Part shown: positions 16,913 through 25,118 of the stretch, in pieces | Position numbering within the stretch: the first letter of the stretch is position 1 | Layout of the letters: the number at the start of each line of letters is the position of its first letter | Assembly: GCA_001604585.1 (NCBI GenBank) | Contig: LVBW01000055.1 | Location: 9,637 to 64,046 of the forward strand | DNA length: 54,410 nt | Direction: 5' to 3' | Source of the DNA: Puniceicoccales bacterium Verruco_02 | GTDB taxonomy: Bacteria; Verrucomicrobiota; Verrucomicrobiia; Opitutales; Oceanipulchritudinaceae | Program-made: the position numbers and the translations under genes | The notes under the pieces: model-generated | The model's database searches: none | What the model was told of the DNA's origin: nothing | Seen by the model: only the letters and a program-made list of their open reading frames with translations

Positions 16913-18106
16913 ATGTCACTTTCAGCCCTCTCATCCCTCACGCAGAACATCGAGACCCTCGTGGACCTCGACCAGCTCAAGGCGAAGCTCGCCCTTGGCA
17001 GGCCCCTGCGCGTGAAGCTCGGCGTGGACCCGACCCGGCCCGACCTTACCTTCGGCCACATGGTTGTGTTCAACAAACTGCGCCAGTTTCAGGACGCGGG
17101 CCATCAGGCAGTCCTCATAATCGGCGACTTTACAACCCTCATCGGCGACCCCTCCGGCCGCAGCAGCACCCGCCCCGTCCTTACGCCCGAGGAAATCAAG
17201 GCCAACGCCACCACATACGTCGAACAGGCCTTCCGTGTCCTCGATCCCGAAAAGACCGAAGTGCGCTACAACAGCGAATGGTTCGGCAAGATGGGCTTTT
17301 CGGACTGCCTCTCCCTGGCCCGCAAGATGACCGTGGCCCGAATGCTGGAGCGCGACGACTTTGCCAAGCGTTACGCCTCGAACACGCCCATATCCATTGT
17401 CGAATTCCTCTACCCCCTCCTCCAAGGCTACGACAGCATAATGCTCGATGCCGACGTGGAGCTGGGCGGCACGGACCAGACCTTCAACCTGCTCGTCGGG
17501 CGCCAGCTACAGAAGGAAGCGGGCAAGCCCGAGCAGATAGTGATGACCCTGCCGCTCCTTGTGGGCACCGACGGGGTGCGCAAGATGTCCAAGAGCTATG
17601 ACAACTACATTGCCTTCAACGACTCGCCCAAGGACATGTTCGGCAAGATAATGTCCATCGGCGACGAGGCCATGTGGACCTACTACCGCCTGCTGCTCTG
17701 CACGACCGAGGCCGAGATTGCGGCCAAGAAGGCAGAGCACCCGATGGAGATGAAAAAGCAGCTCGCAAGCCGCCTCGTGAACAAGATCTGCGGCGAGGGC
17801 AGGGGCGACTACGAGCGCGAACAGTTCGAGAAGGTCTTTTCCAAGGGCGACCGCCCCGACACGATGCCCGAGTTCGCATGGAGCGAGCTTGCCTCCGAAG
17901 CCGCACAGGCGCGCCTTACCGACCTTATGGCCGCCACGAAACTGCCCGCCTTCTCCTCCAAGAAGGAATGCCGCCGAATGATAGAGCAGGGCGCGGTGAA
18001 GCTGAACGACGAGAAGGTGGCGGACCTGAATGTCACGCTGCCAAGGCCCTCCGAGCCACTGGTGATTCAGGCCGGCAGGCGCAATTTCTTCCGGGTGAAC
18101 CCCTAG
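16913..18106 (+). CDS. tyrS: Tyrosine--tRNA ligase
   Basis: Class I aminoacyl-tRNA synthetase, 397 residues. The HIGH-equivalent lies in GVDPTRPDLTFGHMV, the KMSKS loop is intact (VRKMSKSYDNYI), the tyrosine pocket reads LGGTDQTFNLLVGR, and a C-terminal S4-like RNA-binding region (MIEQGAVKLNDEKV) is present. The sequence is of the TyrZ/longer bacterial type. Start ATG 16913 (MSLSALSSLTQNIE) gives the expected N-terminus. A strong hairpin follows the stop. I saw no T-box or other leader structure in the 68 bases upstream. Confidence 0.95.
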   Translation: MSLSALSSLTQNIETLVDLDQLKAKLALGRPLRVKLGVDPTRPDLTFGHMVVFNKLRQFQDAGHQAVLIIGDFTTLIGDPSGRSSTRPVLTPEEIKANATTYVEQAFRVLDPEKTEVRYNSEWFGKMGFSDCLSLARKMTVARMLERDDFAKRYASNTPISIVEFLYPLLQGYDSIMLDADVELGGTDQTFNLLVGRQLQKEAGKPEQIVMTLPLLVGTDGVRKMSKSYDNYIAFNDSPKDMFGKIMSIGDEAMWTYYRLLLCTTEAEIAAKKAEHPMEMKKQLASRLVNKICGEGRGDYEREQFEKVFSKGDRPDTMPEFAWSELASEAAQARLTDLMAATKLPAFSSKKECRRMIEQGAVKLNDEKVADLNVTLPRPSEPLVIQAGRRNFFRVNP

Positions 18107-18122
18107 GAAGTGCTTCCCTTTC

Positions 18123-18151
18123 GGGCAAGGCCCTCATTCGGGGCCTTGCCC
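18123..18151 (+). terminator. Terminator after tyrS
   Basis: A perfect 11-base stem GGGCAAGGCCC/GGGCCTTGCCC with a seven-base loop lies 17 bases after the tyrS stop. The trailing T-run is short (TGCGTT), but position and stem strength favour a terminator. Confidence 0.7.
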
Positions 18152-18188
18152 TGCGTTCCACGTTTCATCCCTGTAACGCATATGTGTT

Positions 18189-18345
18189 TAGAGCATTTTC
18201 CACGTTATCTTGCGCAGTCACGCAAGGTTCGCGGCGCGAACCTTGTTTCTGGAACGAGTTGCTAGAAAAGTTTCGTCTGCAAAACCTTGCCGTCTTCTTT
18301 CCCAGCAGCTCGCCTGACCGCGCCATTTAACTGAAAAATGCTCTA
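18189..18345. repeat. 157-bp inverted-repeat (MITE-like) element
   Basis: The segment is bounded by an 11-base perfect inverted repeat, TAGAGCATTTT at 18189-18199 and AAAATGCTCTA at 18335-18345, so both ends carry TA. This is the layout of miniature elements moved by IS630/Tc1-type transposases, which duplicate a TA. Inside the left part are two perfect hairpins, CTTGCG/CGCAAG and CAAGGTTCGC/GCGAACCTTG. No coding frame is present. The right end forms the stop codon of the beta-propeller gene at 18343. Only one full copy is in the window, so mobility is an inference; a structured regulatory element is the alternative. Confidence 0.5.
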
Positions 18346-19656
18346 GCGGAAGCAGAAGAAGCTGCCGTCGCCAGCGCCTACGTATATGCTTCCATTGCTT
18401 ATGCATGGAGAGGCCAGTATGGCCCCCGCCTCGTGGAATACGTTCATGCCGTGGTACATTTCTTCGAAGCTGTCGTTGCGGAATATGTTCTTTGTGTTCC
18501 AACTACCGTCCTCGTTGAAGAGTGTGCCACGATTGGCAATAGCCGCCGGGGAGCGGAATTCGGATATGACCTTGCCCTCTTTGAGATCCACGGCAAAGAG
18601 GCTGCCCTGAAAACAACCCACATAGGCCACCCCGTCGGCAATGGCGGCGGAGCTGAACACCATCATCGGCATGGGCATCTTCAGCACTTGCTCGCCCGTG
18701 GCTGCGTCGCGTCCGGAGAGGAAGGGAGGAATGGAGCTGCCGTAGTACACCTTGCCATCCCAGAGGGCTGGGGTGGCGTTGACCCATGTCAGGTTGCTCT
18801 TCCACTTCAACTCGCCCGTTGAGGCATCCAGTGCGTAAAAGTCGAAATCGCGGCAGCCAAAGTACACTGTCCCATTGTATATCATGGGCGAGGACTGGAT
18901 GCCGGTTCGGTTGTGATTCTCCTTGTCCTCGCCAGTCTTGAAGCGCCAGATTTCCGCCCCGCTCTTAGCGTCGAGGGCGTACATGTATGTGTCCCAACTG
19001 CCGACGTACACCTTGCCCTCCCACACCGCTGGCGAGCCGTGCACAACGTCCCCGGTCTTGAACTTCCACTTCAGCTCCCCGCTCTTGGCGCAGAGAGCGT
19101 ACAGATAGCCGTCGCCGCTGCCGATGAATACCGTGCCGCCCACCACACTGGGCGAGGATGCGTAACAGTCCCACACATCGGGTATAGTCTGGGTCGAAGG
19201 CTTGGCCCCATGCAGACCTTTGGCCTCGAAGTGGCGCTCGCCCCCTGTTTGGAACTTCCATTGCAGCTTTCCTGAGTCGGTGGATAGGCTGTAAACAAAG
19301 CCGTCGTAGCTACCGAAGACCACACTACCATCGGCCACTGCGGGCGTGGAGCGTATCTTGCCTTCGCTGGCGAATTTCCACCTAAGGTCTCCACTCGTCG
19401 CATCGAGGGCGTAGAGATAGCGGTCGTCGCTGCCGAAATATACGCTACCCCCGACGCACACGGCGCTGGAGATGATGGCGTCCTCGGCCTTGAAGGTCCA
19501 TGCGGGGCTGGAGATGTCTCTGGGCGCGCTGCCTTGGTAGCGCCCCTGATGCATGGAGCAGCCCTGAAAACTGTTGGCCTCGAGGGTGGGGGCGAATGCC
19601 AGTAGCGCGAGAGTAAATAAGGAGGCAGACCTGTATCGGTTGACAGAATGTTTCAT
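18343..19656 (-). CDS. Exported PQQ-type beta-propeller protein (BamB-like repeats)
   Basis: 437 residues with a signal peptide (hydrophobic stretch SLFTLALLAFAPTL, likely cut at LEA-NSF), so periplasmic or outer-membrane associated. The mature part consists of repeated propeller blades with the motif xGxVYFGSxDxxLYALDAxSGxLxWKF; I count at least seven blades. Similar proteins include BamB, quinoprotein dehydrogenases and many planctomycete and verrucomicrobial surface proteins. The Trp and Gly ladder is intact, but I see no quinoprotein active-site residues, so an enzyme function is not supported. Start ATG 19656 gives the clean signal peptide; the longer frame does not. The stop codon sits in the inverted-repeat element. 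Confidence 0.85.
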   Translation of the reverse strand: MKHSVNRYRSASLFTLALLAFAPTLEANSFQGCSMHQGRYQGSAPRDISSPAWTFKAEDAIISSAVCVGGSVYFGSDDRYLYALDATSGDLRWKFASEGKIRSTPAVADGSVVFGSYDGFVYSLSTDSGKLQWKFQTGGERHFEAKGLHGAKPSTQTIPDVWDCYASSPSVVGGTVFIGSGDGYLYALCAKSGELKWKFKTGDVVHGSPAVWEGKVYVGSWDTYMYALDAKSGAEIWRFKTGEDKENHNRTGIQSSPMIYNGTVYFGCRDFDFYALDASTGELKWKSNLTWVNATPALWDGKVYYGSSIPPFLSGRDAATGEQVLKMPMPMMVFSSAAIADGVAYVGCFQGSLFAVDLKEGKVISEFRSPAAIANRGTLFNEDGSWNTKNIFRNDSFEEMYHGMNVFHEAGAILASPCISNGSIYVGAGDGSFFCFR

Positions 19657-19843
19657 ATCGGTTGGGGTTGTGGGCCGGCATTGGCCCGTCATTCTGCCTA
19701 CACCCGACAAGGGCAGCCTACTTCAGCTTTGCCACGAATGGCGCGTCCGCCGTGTTGGACGGTACGGCTGGCATGACGGGCGGCGGGAACAAAAGCCCTC
19801 TTTAGAGTGTCTTACGCCAGAAATCAAAAAATAGGACCAAACC

Positions 19844-20515
19844 ATGTTTGCCATAGCCATAGTGACCATATTTGCGGCCCTTCTGCTTGGCATCTGGGCA
19901 CAGTCGCGCATCAGCAGCGCGTACGCCAAGTGGAGCCGTGTGCCCTCGCGCAGCGGCATCACCGGAGCCGAAGCTGCCCAATACGTATTGAGGGAGGCGG
20001 GCATAAGTGACGTGCGCATAGTGGCCATCAAAGGGCACCTGACAGACCATTACGACCCCGTTCGCAAGGTGCTGGCCCTCAGCGCGGAGAATTTCCACGG
20101 CCGCAGCCTTGCCGCCCTAGGCGTGGCTGCACACGAGGCCGGGCACGCTGTGCAGCACAAGGTGGGCTACGGAATGCTGAAGCTGCGCATGAGCCTAGTG
20201 CCGGTGACGCAACTGGCATCCGGCGCACTGCCCTTCATCATGTTCGGCGGCATATTCTTCGGCTTTCTGCCGCAGATGGCCATGCTCGGAGCAGCTGTGT
20301 ACGGCGTACTGACCGTGTTCCAGCTCGTCACCTTGCCGGTGGAGTTCGACGCCAGCGCCCGTGCAAAGCAGCGCCTTGTAGCCCTCGGAATACTGGGCGA
20401 GCGCGAGCTTGAGGGCGTGGGAGACACTCTCGACGCAGCCGCATGGACCTACGTCGCGGCCTTCATTAGCTCGCTCGGCTGGCTGCTCTACTTCCTTGCC
20501 GCAAGCAGGGACTAA
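19844..20515 (+). CDS. Membrane zinc metallopeptidase, YugP family
   Basis: 223-residue protein of the neutral zinc peptidase family represented by YugP. The zinc site HEAGH lies at residues 97-101 (AAHEAGHAVQH). An N-terminal membrane helix (about 3-20), two hydrophobic segments (about 125-160) and a C-terminal helix (about 200-218) place it in the membrane, with the active site probably cytoplasmic. The third ligand is probably the Glu of PVEFDAS. The substrate is unknown; a role in membrane protein quality control, as in HtpX-like enzymes, is an inference. It is divergent from the beta-propeller gene and followed by a terminator. Confidence 0.88.
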   Translation: MFAIAIVTIFAALLLGIWAQSRISSAYAKWSRVPSRSGITGAEAAQYVLREAGISDVRIVAIKGHLTDHYDPVRKVLALSAENFHGRSLAALGVAAHEAGHAVQHKVGYGMLKLRMSLVPVTQLASGALPFIMFGGIFFGFLPQMAMLGAAVYGVLTVFQLVTLPVEFDASARAKQRLVALGILGERELEGVGDTLDAAAWTYVAAFISSLGWLLYFLAASRD

Positions 20516-20543
20516 GCTCGGCCGCAAAGTGCCTCTTCTTTCG

Positions 20544-20572
20544 ACGGCTCCCGTAATCGGGGGCCGTTTTTG
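20544..20572 (+). terminator. Terminator after the zinc peptidase gene
   Basis: ACGGCTCCCG, a TAAT loop and CGGGGGCCGT (one G-T pair) are followed by TTTTTGTT, 28 bases after the stop codon. A typical Rho-independent terminator on the plus strand. Confidence 0.85.
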
Positions 20573-20649
20573 TTGATGCTTTCGCCGCGCAAGAGCATTT
20601 GCACTGGCCAGAACTGTCAGAGACTGTCCATATTCGGCTTAACAAACAC

Positions 20650-21378
20650 ATGTCAGCTCAGGAAAAACCAAGCCCGAAGGGGGAATCCGTCCTAGTCAAC
20701 ATCGTCTGCAACGTGGTCCTGCCATCGCTGCTGCTTATGAAGGGACAGGCATTGCTCGGCCTGCCGCCTTGGGCCGTGCTCTGTCTCGCGCTGGCCTTTC
20801 CGGTCACATACTTTTTCTACGACCTGCGCCGTCGGGGCAGGCGCAATATCATCTCCATCATAGGCTTTGTAAGCACCCTTATCACGGGCGGCGTGGGCCT
20901 GCTGAAGCTGCCAAGCGAACTTATCGCAGTGAAGGAGGCCGCGGTACCGGGCCTTTTCGGGCTGGCCATCCTGCTTTCAAGCGGTACGCGGCACCCGCTA
21001 ATAAGCGCCTTTCTGCTCAACCCGGACTTCTTCGACGTGGGGAAAATTGAAAGAGCCGTGGCAGAGCGCGGATCTGAAAAAGGTTTTGCCCGGGTAATGC
21101 GCCGCGGCACCTTGCTTCTGGCCCTGTCCTTTGCCCTCAGCTCCGTGCTCAACTACGTTCTGGCGCGCCTTATAGTCCATAGCCCCAGCGGGACCGAGGC
21201 CTTCAACGCCGAGCTTGGCCGTATGCAGCTACTCAGTTACCCGGTCATTGCCCTTCCGGCGACCATCGTCGGCATGGCCGCGCTCTGGATGGTGCTCAAG
21301 GGCATCAAGAAAGAGGCCGGGTTGGAAGTGGAGGAGATATTCATCGACGCAGCAAAGCAGAGTTCGCAGGATGGATAG
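20650..21378 (+). CDS. VC0807-family multi-pass membrane protein
   Basis: 242-residue inner-membrane protein with about six hydrophobic segments. The conserved pattern of the VC0807 family is visible: NVVLPSLLLMKGQ, LALAFPVTYFFYDLRRR, IGFVSTLITGGVGLLKL, AIKEAA-like VKEAAVPGLFGLAIL, LALSFALSSVLNYVLAR, and FNAELGRMQLLSYPVIALP. Molecular function is not known; annotations as transporters or septation proteins are guesses. Start: ATG 20650 (MSAQEKP), since upstream residues are not family-like. A predicted terminator separates it from the zinc peptidase, so it probably has its own promoter. Confidence 0.8.
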   Translation: MSAQEKPSPKGESVLVNIVCNVVLPSLLLMKGQALLGLPPWAVLCLALAFPVTYFFYDLRRRGRRNIISIIGFVSTLITGGVGLLKLPSELIAVKEAAVPGLFGLAILLSSGTRHPLISAFLLNPDFFDVGKIERAVAERGSEKGFARVMRRGTLLLALSFALSSVLNYVLARLIVHSPSGTEAFNAELGRMQLLSYPVIALPATIVGMAALWMVLKGIKKEAGLEVEEIFIDAAKQSSQDG

Positions 21379-21492
21379 AGCTGCTCCAGCATTCCCATTT
21401 TCTGGCAGATTGCGGAACATGCATTACTATGGATGACATCTTGCGTGGACGGGAATAAATGAGCGCCGGATTTTTTCTTTACTTACATACCT

Positions 21493-21519
21493 AATGGACC
21501 TAAGATACCTTGGTCCATT
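21493..21519 (+). promoter_or_regulatory. Palindrome upstream of cysK, candidate operator
   Basis: A perfect eight-base inverted repeat AATGGACC-N11-GGTCCATT lies 33 bases before the cysK start codon. It sits where a -10 region or an early transcript would be, so it could be a regulator site (for example an Rrf2/CymR-type sulfur regulator) or an mRNA hairpin. No T-run follows, so it is not a terminator. Which regulator, if any, binds is unknown. Confidence 0.5.
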
Positions 21520-21551
21520 CGAGAATAAGACATACAAACGAGGATAAGACA

Positions 21552-22520
21552 ATGCGTGCATTACTCGCACAGAACATAATCGAAACGGTAGGGGACACCC
21601 CCTTGATCAAGCTCAACCGCGCTGCGGCAGGGCTTAAAGCCGACGTGTATGTGAAGTGTGAGTTCTTCAACCCTCTGGCCAGTGTAAAGGACCGCATTGG
21701 CGTGGCCATGATAGAGGCGGCGGAAAAGGCGGGCAAGCTACACCCCGGCAGCGTCATAGTTGAGCCTACCTCGGGCAACACCGGCATTGCGCTCGCCTTT
21801 GTAGCCCGTGCCAAGGGTTACAGATGCGTGCTCACGATGCCGGAGACGATGTCTCTGGAGCGCCGCATACTCTTGCGCCTCCTTGGCGCGGAACTCGTCC
21901 TTACGCCCGGCAACAAGGGAATGCCCGGCGCCATCGAAAGGGCCGCAAGGCTCGTGCAGGAGTACGGCGAGGACGGCTATCAGCCACAACAATTCGAGAA
22001 CCCCGCCAATCCCGAAAAGCACCGTCAGACCACGGCCAAGGAAATCTGGAAGGCCACTGGCGGCCGCGTGGATGCATTCGTCGCTGGCGTGGGTACTGGT
22101 GGCACTATCACAGGCGTTGGCGAAGTGCTCAAGAGCCGCAACCGCGATGTGAAAATCGTGGCCGTGGAGCCTGCGGCAAGCCCCGTGCTATCCGGCGGCA
22201 AGCCCGGTCCGCACAAAATTCAGGGCATTGGCGCGGGCTTTGTGCCCAAGGTGCTAAACACATCAATTCTCGACGAGGTGATAAGTGTGGAGAACGACGA
22301 CGCGATCAACACCTCGCTCTCCGTGGCCCTTTCCGACGGCATATCGGGCGGCATATCCACGGGTGCAAACCTCTGGGCGGCCCTGCAATTGGCAAAGAGG
22401 GCGGAATTCGCTGGCAAAACCATCGTCACCCTTGCACCAAGCCCGAGCGAGCGTTACCTGAGCGCACCCTTGGCCGAGGCGGCAAGGGCAGAGGTGATAA
22501 GTCTGCAAGCACAGCCCTGA
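21552..22520 (+). CDS. cysK: Cysteine synthase (O-acetylserine sulfhydrylase)
   Basis: PLP enzyme that makes L-cysteine from O-acetylserine and sulfide. 322 residues. The PLP lysine lies in [11 protein letters not shown] (about residues 39-49), the substrate loop is [10 protein letters not shown], the phosphate-binding stretch is GTGGTITG, and the C-terminal part has [13 protein letters not shown]. Start ATG 21552 lies behind GAGGATAAGACA, a reasonable ribosome-binding site. The gene stands alone between its upstream palindrome and a strong terminator. No serine acetyltransferase (cysE) is adjacent. Confidence 0.95.
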   Translation: MRALLAQNIIETVGDTPLIKLNRAAAGLKADVYVKCEFFNPLASVKDRIGVAMIEAAEKAGKLHPGSVIVEPTSGNTGIALAFVARAKGYRCVLTMPETMSLERRILLRLLGAELVLTPGNKGMPGAIERAARLVQEYGEDGYQPQQFENPANPEKHRQTTAKEIWKATGGRVDAFVAGVGTGGTITGVGEVLKSRNRDVKIVAVEPAASPVLSGGKPGPHKIQGIGAGFVPKVLNTSILDEVISVENDDAINTSLSVALSDGISGGISTGANLWAALQLAKRAEFAGKTIVTLAPSPSERYLSAPLAEAARAEVISLQAQP

Positions 22521-22548
22521 TTACCAGGACGCTGGAATACCATTAGCG

Positions 22549-22580
22549 AAACGGGCGGCTGAAAAGGCCGCCCGTTTTAT
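22549..22580 (+). terminator. Terminator after cysK
   Basis: AAACGGGCGGC pairs with GCCGCCCGTTT around a small loop and is followed by TATTG, 30 bases after the cysK stop. A clear Rho-independent structure. Confidence 0.9.
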
Positions 22581-22673
22581 TGTTAGCACAGCCTGAAAGC
22601 TAGCGTGGAAGCCCTTACACCGGGGCTTGACGTGGAGGCCCGGCACGGTAATTGTGCTCTTTCTCTTTTTCAC

Positions 22674-22748
22674 TGGCCGATGGTGTAATTGGCAACACAG
22701 CGGATTTTGGTTCCGTTATTCCTGGTTCAAGTCCAGGTCGGCCAGCCA
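22674..22748 (+). tRNA. tRNA-Gln (TTG)
   Basis: 75 bases with CCA encoded. Acceptor stem TGGCCGA/TCGGCCA, seven-base anticodon loop TTTTGGT with anticodon TTG, T-arm CCTGG-TTCAAGT-CCAGG, discriminator G. All four stems pair. It lies 138 bases upstream of the peroxiredoxin gene on the same strand, and no terminator is obvious between them. Confidence 0.95.
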
Positions 22749-22885
22749 GAGAAGCAATAGCTATCGCTTGCTGATATGCATTGTTGCTGCACCGAGGAAT
22801 AATCCATGCGGATGCTTCATCAAGCAAGACGGGCAGTGAATCACTTTGCCCCCATTACAAGCTCCACAATATACTCTCAAAAACC

Positions 22886-23518
22886 ATGTCCGTGCTCGTA
22901 GGCCGCAAGGCTCCATCATTCAAGGCCACCGCCGTTGTAAACGGCGGGGAAATAGTAAAAGACTTTTCACTGGAACAATATCTGGGTAACAAATACGTGA
23001 TACTGTTCTTCTACCCGGCGGACTTCACCTTCGTCTGCCCGACGGAAATAGTCGCCTTTCAGGACAAACTGGCCCTTTTCGAGGCCCGAGACACCGCCGT
23101 TGTCGGCGTGTCCGTGGATTCGGAGTTTTCCCACTGGAAGTGGCTCCAGACCGATAGAAACGACGGTGGCATCAAGGGCGTGAGCTATCCGCTTGTCTCG
23201 GACTTTTCCAAGACCATTTCGGACAATTACGACGTGCTCGCAGGCAGCTACGGCTATGACGAGGACGGCGGTGCCACATTCGAGGGTGCACCTTTGGCCT
23301 ATCGCGGACTCTTCCTGATAGACAAGCAGGGCATTGTTCGCCATCAGGTGGTGAACGATCTGCCCATCGGTCGCAGCATTGACGAGGCTATCCGTGTCGT
23401 CGATGCGCTACAGTTCTTCGAAGAGAACGGCGAGGTCTGCCCTGCCAACTGGCACAAGGGCGACAAGGCCCTGAAGGCAACGCAGGAAGGCGTGGCTGCG
23501 TATCTGTCCAGCCACTAG
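22886..23518 (+). CDS. 2-Cys peroxiredoxin (AhpC/Prx1 type)
   Basis: Cytoplasmic peroxidase of 210 residues. The peroxidatic Cys51 lies in DFTFVCPTE, and the resolving Cys185 in GEVCPANW, as in typical two-cysteine AhpC/Prx1 enzymes. It also has GVSVDSEFSHWKW and GVSYPLVSDFS. Start ATG 22886 (MSVLVGRKAPSF) is the family N-terminus; the frame continues upstream into the tRNA spacer. The partner reductase (AhpF or thioredoxin) is not nearby. It may be partly read through from the tRNA-Gln promoter. It ends at a bidirectional terminator shared with leuC. Confidence 0.94.
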   Translation: MSVLVGRKAPSFKATAVVNGGEIVKDFSLEQYLGNKYVILFFYPADFTFVCPTEIVAFQDKLALFEARDTAVVGVSVDSEFSHWKWLQTDRNDGGIKGVSYPLVSDFSKTISDNYDVLAGSYGYDEDGGATFEGAPLAYRGLFLIDKQGIVRHQVVNDLPIGRSIDEAIRVVDALQFFEENGEVCPANWHKGDKALKATQEGVAAYLSSH

Positions 23519-23551
23519 GGTTTTCCGCAGTCAGTTTCGCACGAATTGAAT

Positions 23552-23582
23552 AAAACGGACGCCTCAGTGAGGCGTCCGTTTT
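23552..23582. terminator. Bidirectional terminator between peroxiredoxin and leuC
   Basis: A 15-base perfect stem AAAACGGACGCCTCA/TGAGGCGTCCGTTTT with a one-base centre, and A-runs and T-runs on both flanks, lies between convergent stops. It should serve both the plus-strand peroxiredoxin gene and the minus-strand ilv-leu operon. Confidence 0.92.
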
Positions 23583-23640
23583 GCGTCAACATGTTCAGGG
23601 AGGTATGTCTGGCAAGCCTCCTTGTCACAAAGAGAGCGTC

Positions 23641-25047
23641 CTAGCTGGCGAACACCTCGCGGCTGTCGCTCACCTTGCCGGTAATCGCCGCTGCGGCCAC
23701 CATCACGGGACTCATCAAGAGGGTGCGGCCCGTGGGGCTGCCCTGACGACCCTTGAAGTTGCGGTTGCTGGAGCTGGCGCAGATCTGGTCGCCTACGAGC
23801 TTGTCCGGGTTCATGGCAAGGCACATGGAGCAGCCAGCGCCGCGCCATTCAAAGCCAGCCTCCTCGAACACCTTGTCGAGGCCCTCCTGCTTGGCCAACA
23901 GGGCCACTATCTGCGAGCCGGGCACCACGATGCCCTTTACGCCAGCGGCCACCTTGCGCCCCTTGACGAACTTGGCCACCTCGCGCAGGTCGCTCAGGCG
24001 TCCGTTGGTGCAGGAGCCGATGAAGGCGACCTCGATCGGGATGCCCTTTACGGGAGTGCCGGCCTCGAACTTCATGAACTCCAGAGCCTCGATCACGCCT
24101 TCGCGCGCTTCTGGCTTCACCTCGTCGGGGTGGGGGATGCACTCGTTGATCGATACGCCCTGTCCGGGATTGATGCCCCAGGTGACGGTCGGTTCGATGT
24201 GCGAAGCGTCGATATTCACGATGTCGTCGAACTGTGCGTCGGCGTCGCTTGCGAAGCTCTTCCAACGCTCGACCGCTGCTTCCCATTCCGCGCCCTTGGG
24301 GGCATAGGGGCGTCCCTTTAGGTAGGCAAAGGTAGTTTCGTCCGGGTTCACATAGCCCACGCGCGCGCCGCCTTCGATGGACATGTTGCACACGGTCATG
24401 CGCTCTTCCATCGTCATGGCGTCGAACACGCTGCCCGCATACTCGTATGCGTAGCCCGTGCCGCCGTTGACGCCGAGGATGCGGATGATGTGCAGGATTA
24501 CGTCCTTGGCATAGACGCCGGGCTTGAGCTTGCCGTTCACGCTGATGCGGCGGGTCTTGAGCCTGCCCATGGCCATTGTCTGCGTGGCGAGAATGTCGCG
24601 CACCTGACTTGTACCGATGCCGAAGGCGATTGCGCCAAAGGCACCGTGGGTCGAGGTGTGGCTGTCGCCACAGGCAATCGTCGTGCCCGGCTGGGTGATG
24701 CCCTGTTCGGGGCCTACGATGTGGACGATGCCCTGTGCGCCGGTATTCGTATCGAAGAAGCGGATGCCGAACTGCTTACAGTTGTCGCGCAGGGCCACGA
24801 TCATCTCCTGCGCAAGTGGGTCGCTGTAAGGCTCTGCCGTTTCGTTCGTCGGCACAATGTGGTCCACCGTGGCGAATGTGCGGTGCGGATAGCGCACTGT
24901 GAGGCCCAGCTGGCGGAGCATTCCGAAAGCCTGCGGGCTTGTCACCTCGTGAATGAGGTGCGTGCCGATAAGGAGCTGCGTCTGCCCATTGGGCAGAGTG
25001 GCCACGGCGTGCGCGTCCCAAACCTTCTCGTAGAGCGTCTTTCCCAT
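23641..25047 (-). CDS. leuC: 3-isopropylmalate dehydratase large subunit
   Basis: Aconitase-family [4Fe-4S] enzyme that isomerises 2- to 3-isopropylmalate in leucine synthesis. 468 residues. Cluster cysteines lie in FIGSCTNGR (near residue 347) and [13 protein letters not shown] (near 408). The substrate and cluster segments [22 protein letters not shown] and [13 protein letters not shown] are conserved. It is the last gene of a minus-strand series ilvB-ilvB-leuC; the gap to the upstream gene is 71 bases and holds only a small hairpin (ATCCGC/GCGGAT). The small subunit leuD does not follow: the next thing downstream is the terminator. LeuD must be encoded elsewhere. Confidence 0.95.
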   Translation of the reverse strand: MGKTLYEKVWDAHAVATLPNGQTQLLIGTHLIHEVTSPQAFGMLRQLGLTVRYPHRTFATVDHIVPTNETAEPYSDPLAQEMIVALRDNCKQFGIRFFDTNTGAQGIVHIVGPEQGITQPGTTIACGDSHTSTHGAFGAIAFGIGTSQVRDILATQTMAMGRLKTRRISVNGKLKPGVYAKDVILHIIRILGVNGGTGYAYEYAGSVFDAMTMEERMTVCNMSIEGGARVGYVNPDETTFAYLKGRPYAPKGAEWEAAVERWKSFASDADAQFDDIVNIDASHIEPTVTWGINPGQGVSINECIPHPDEVKPEAREGVIEALEFMKFEAGTPVKGIPIEVAFIGSCTNGRLSDLREVAKFVKGRKVAAGVKGIVVPGSQIVALLAKQEGLDKVFEEAGFEWRGAGCSMCLAMNPDKLVGDQICASSSNRNFKGRQGSPTGRTLLMSPVMVAAAAITGKVSDSREVFAS

Positions 25048-25118
25048 GATCTGTAGCGTAAGATGTAAAATATGAAGAGTTTCATCCGCAGATTACGCGG
25101 ATTACGAGCAACTTAGGT

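Noticed and set aside
25048-25118. Possible separate attenuator before leuC
   Set aside because: Only a six-base hairpin is present; there is no leader peptide and no T-run.
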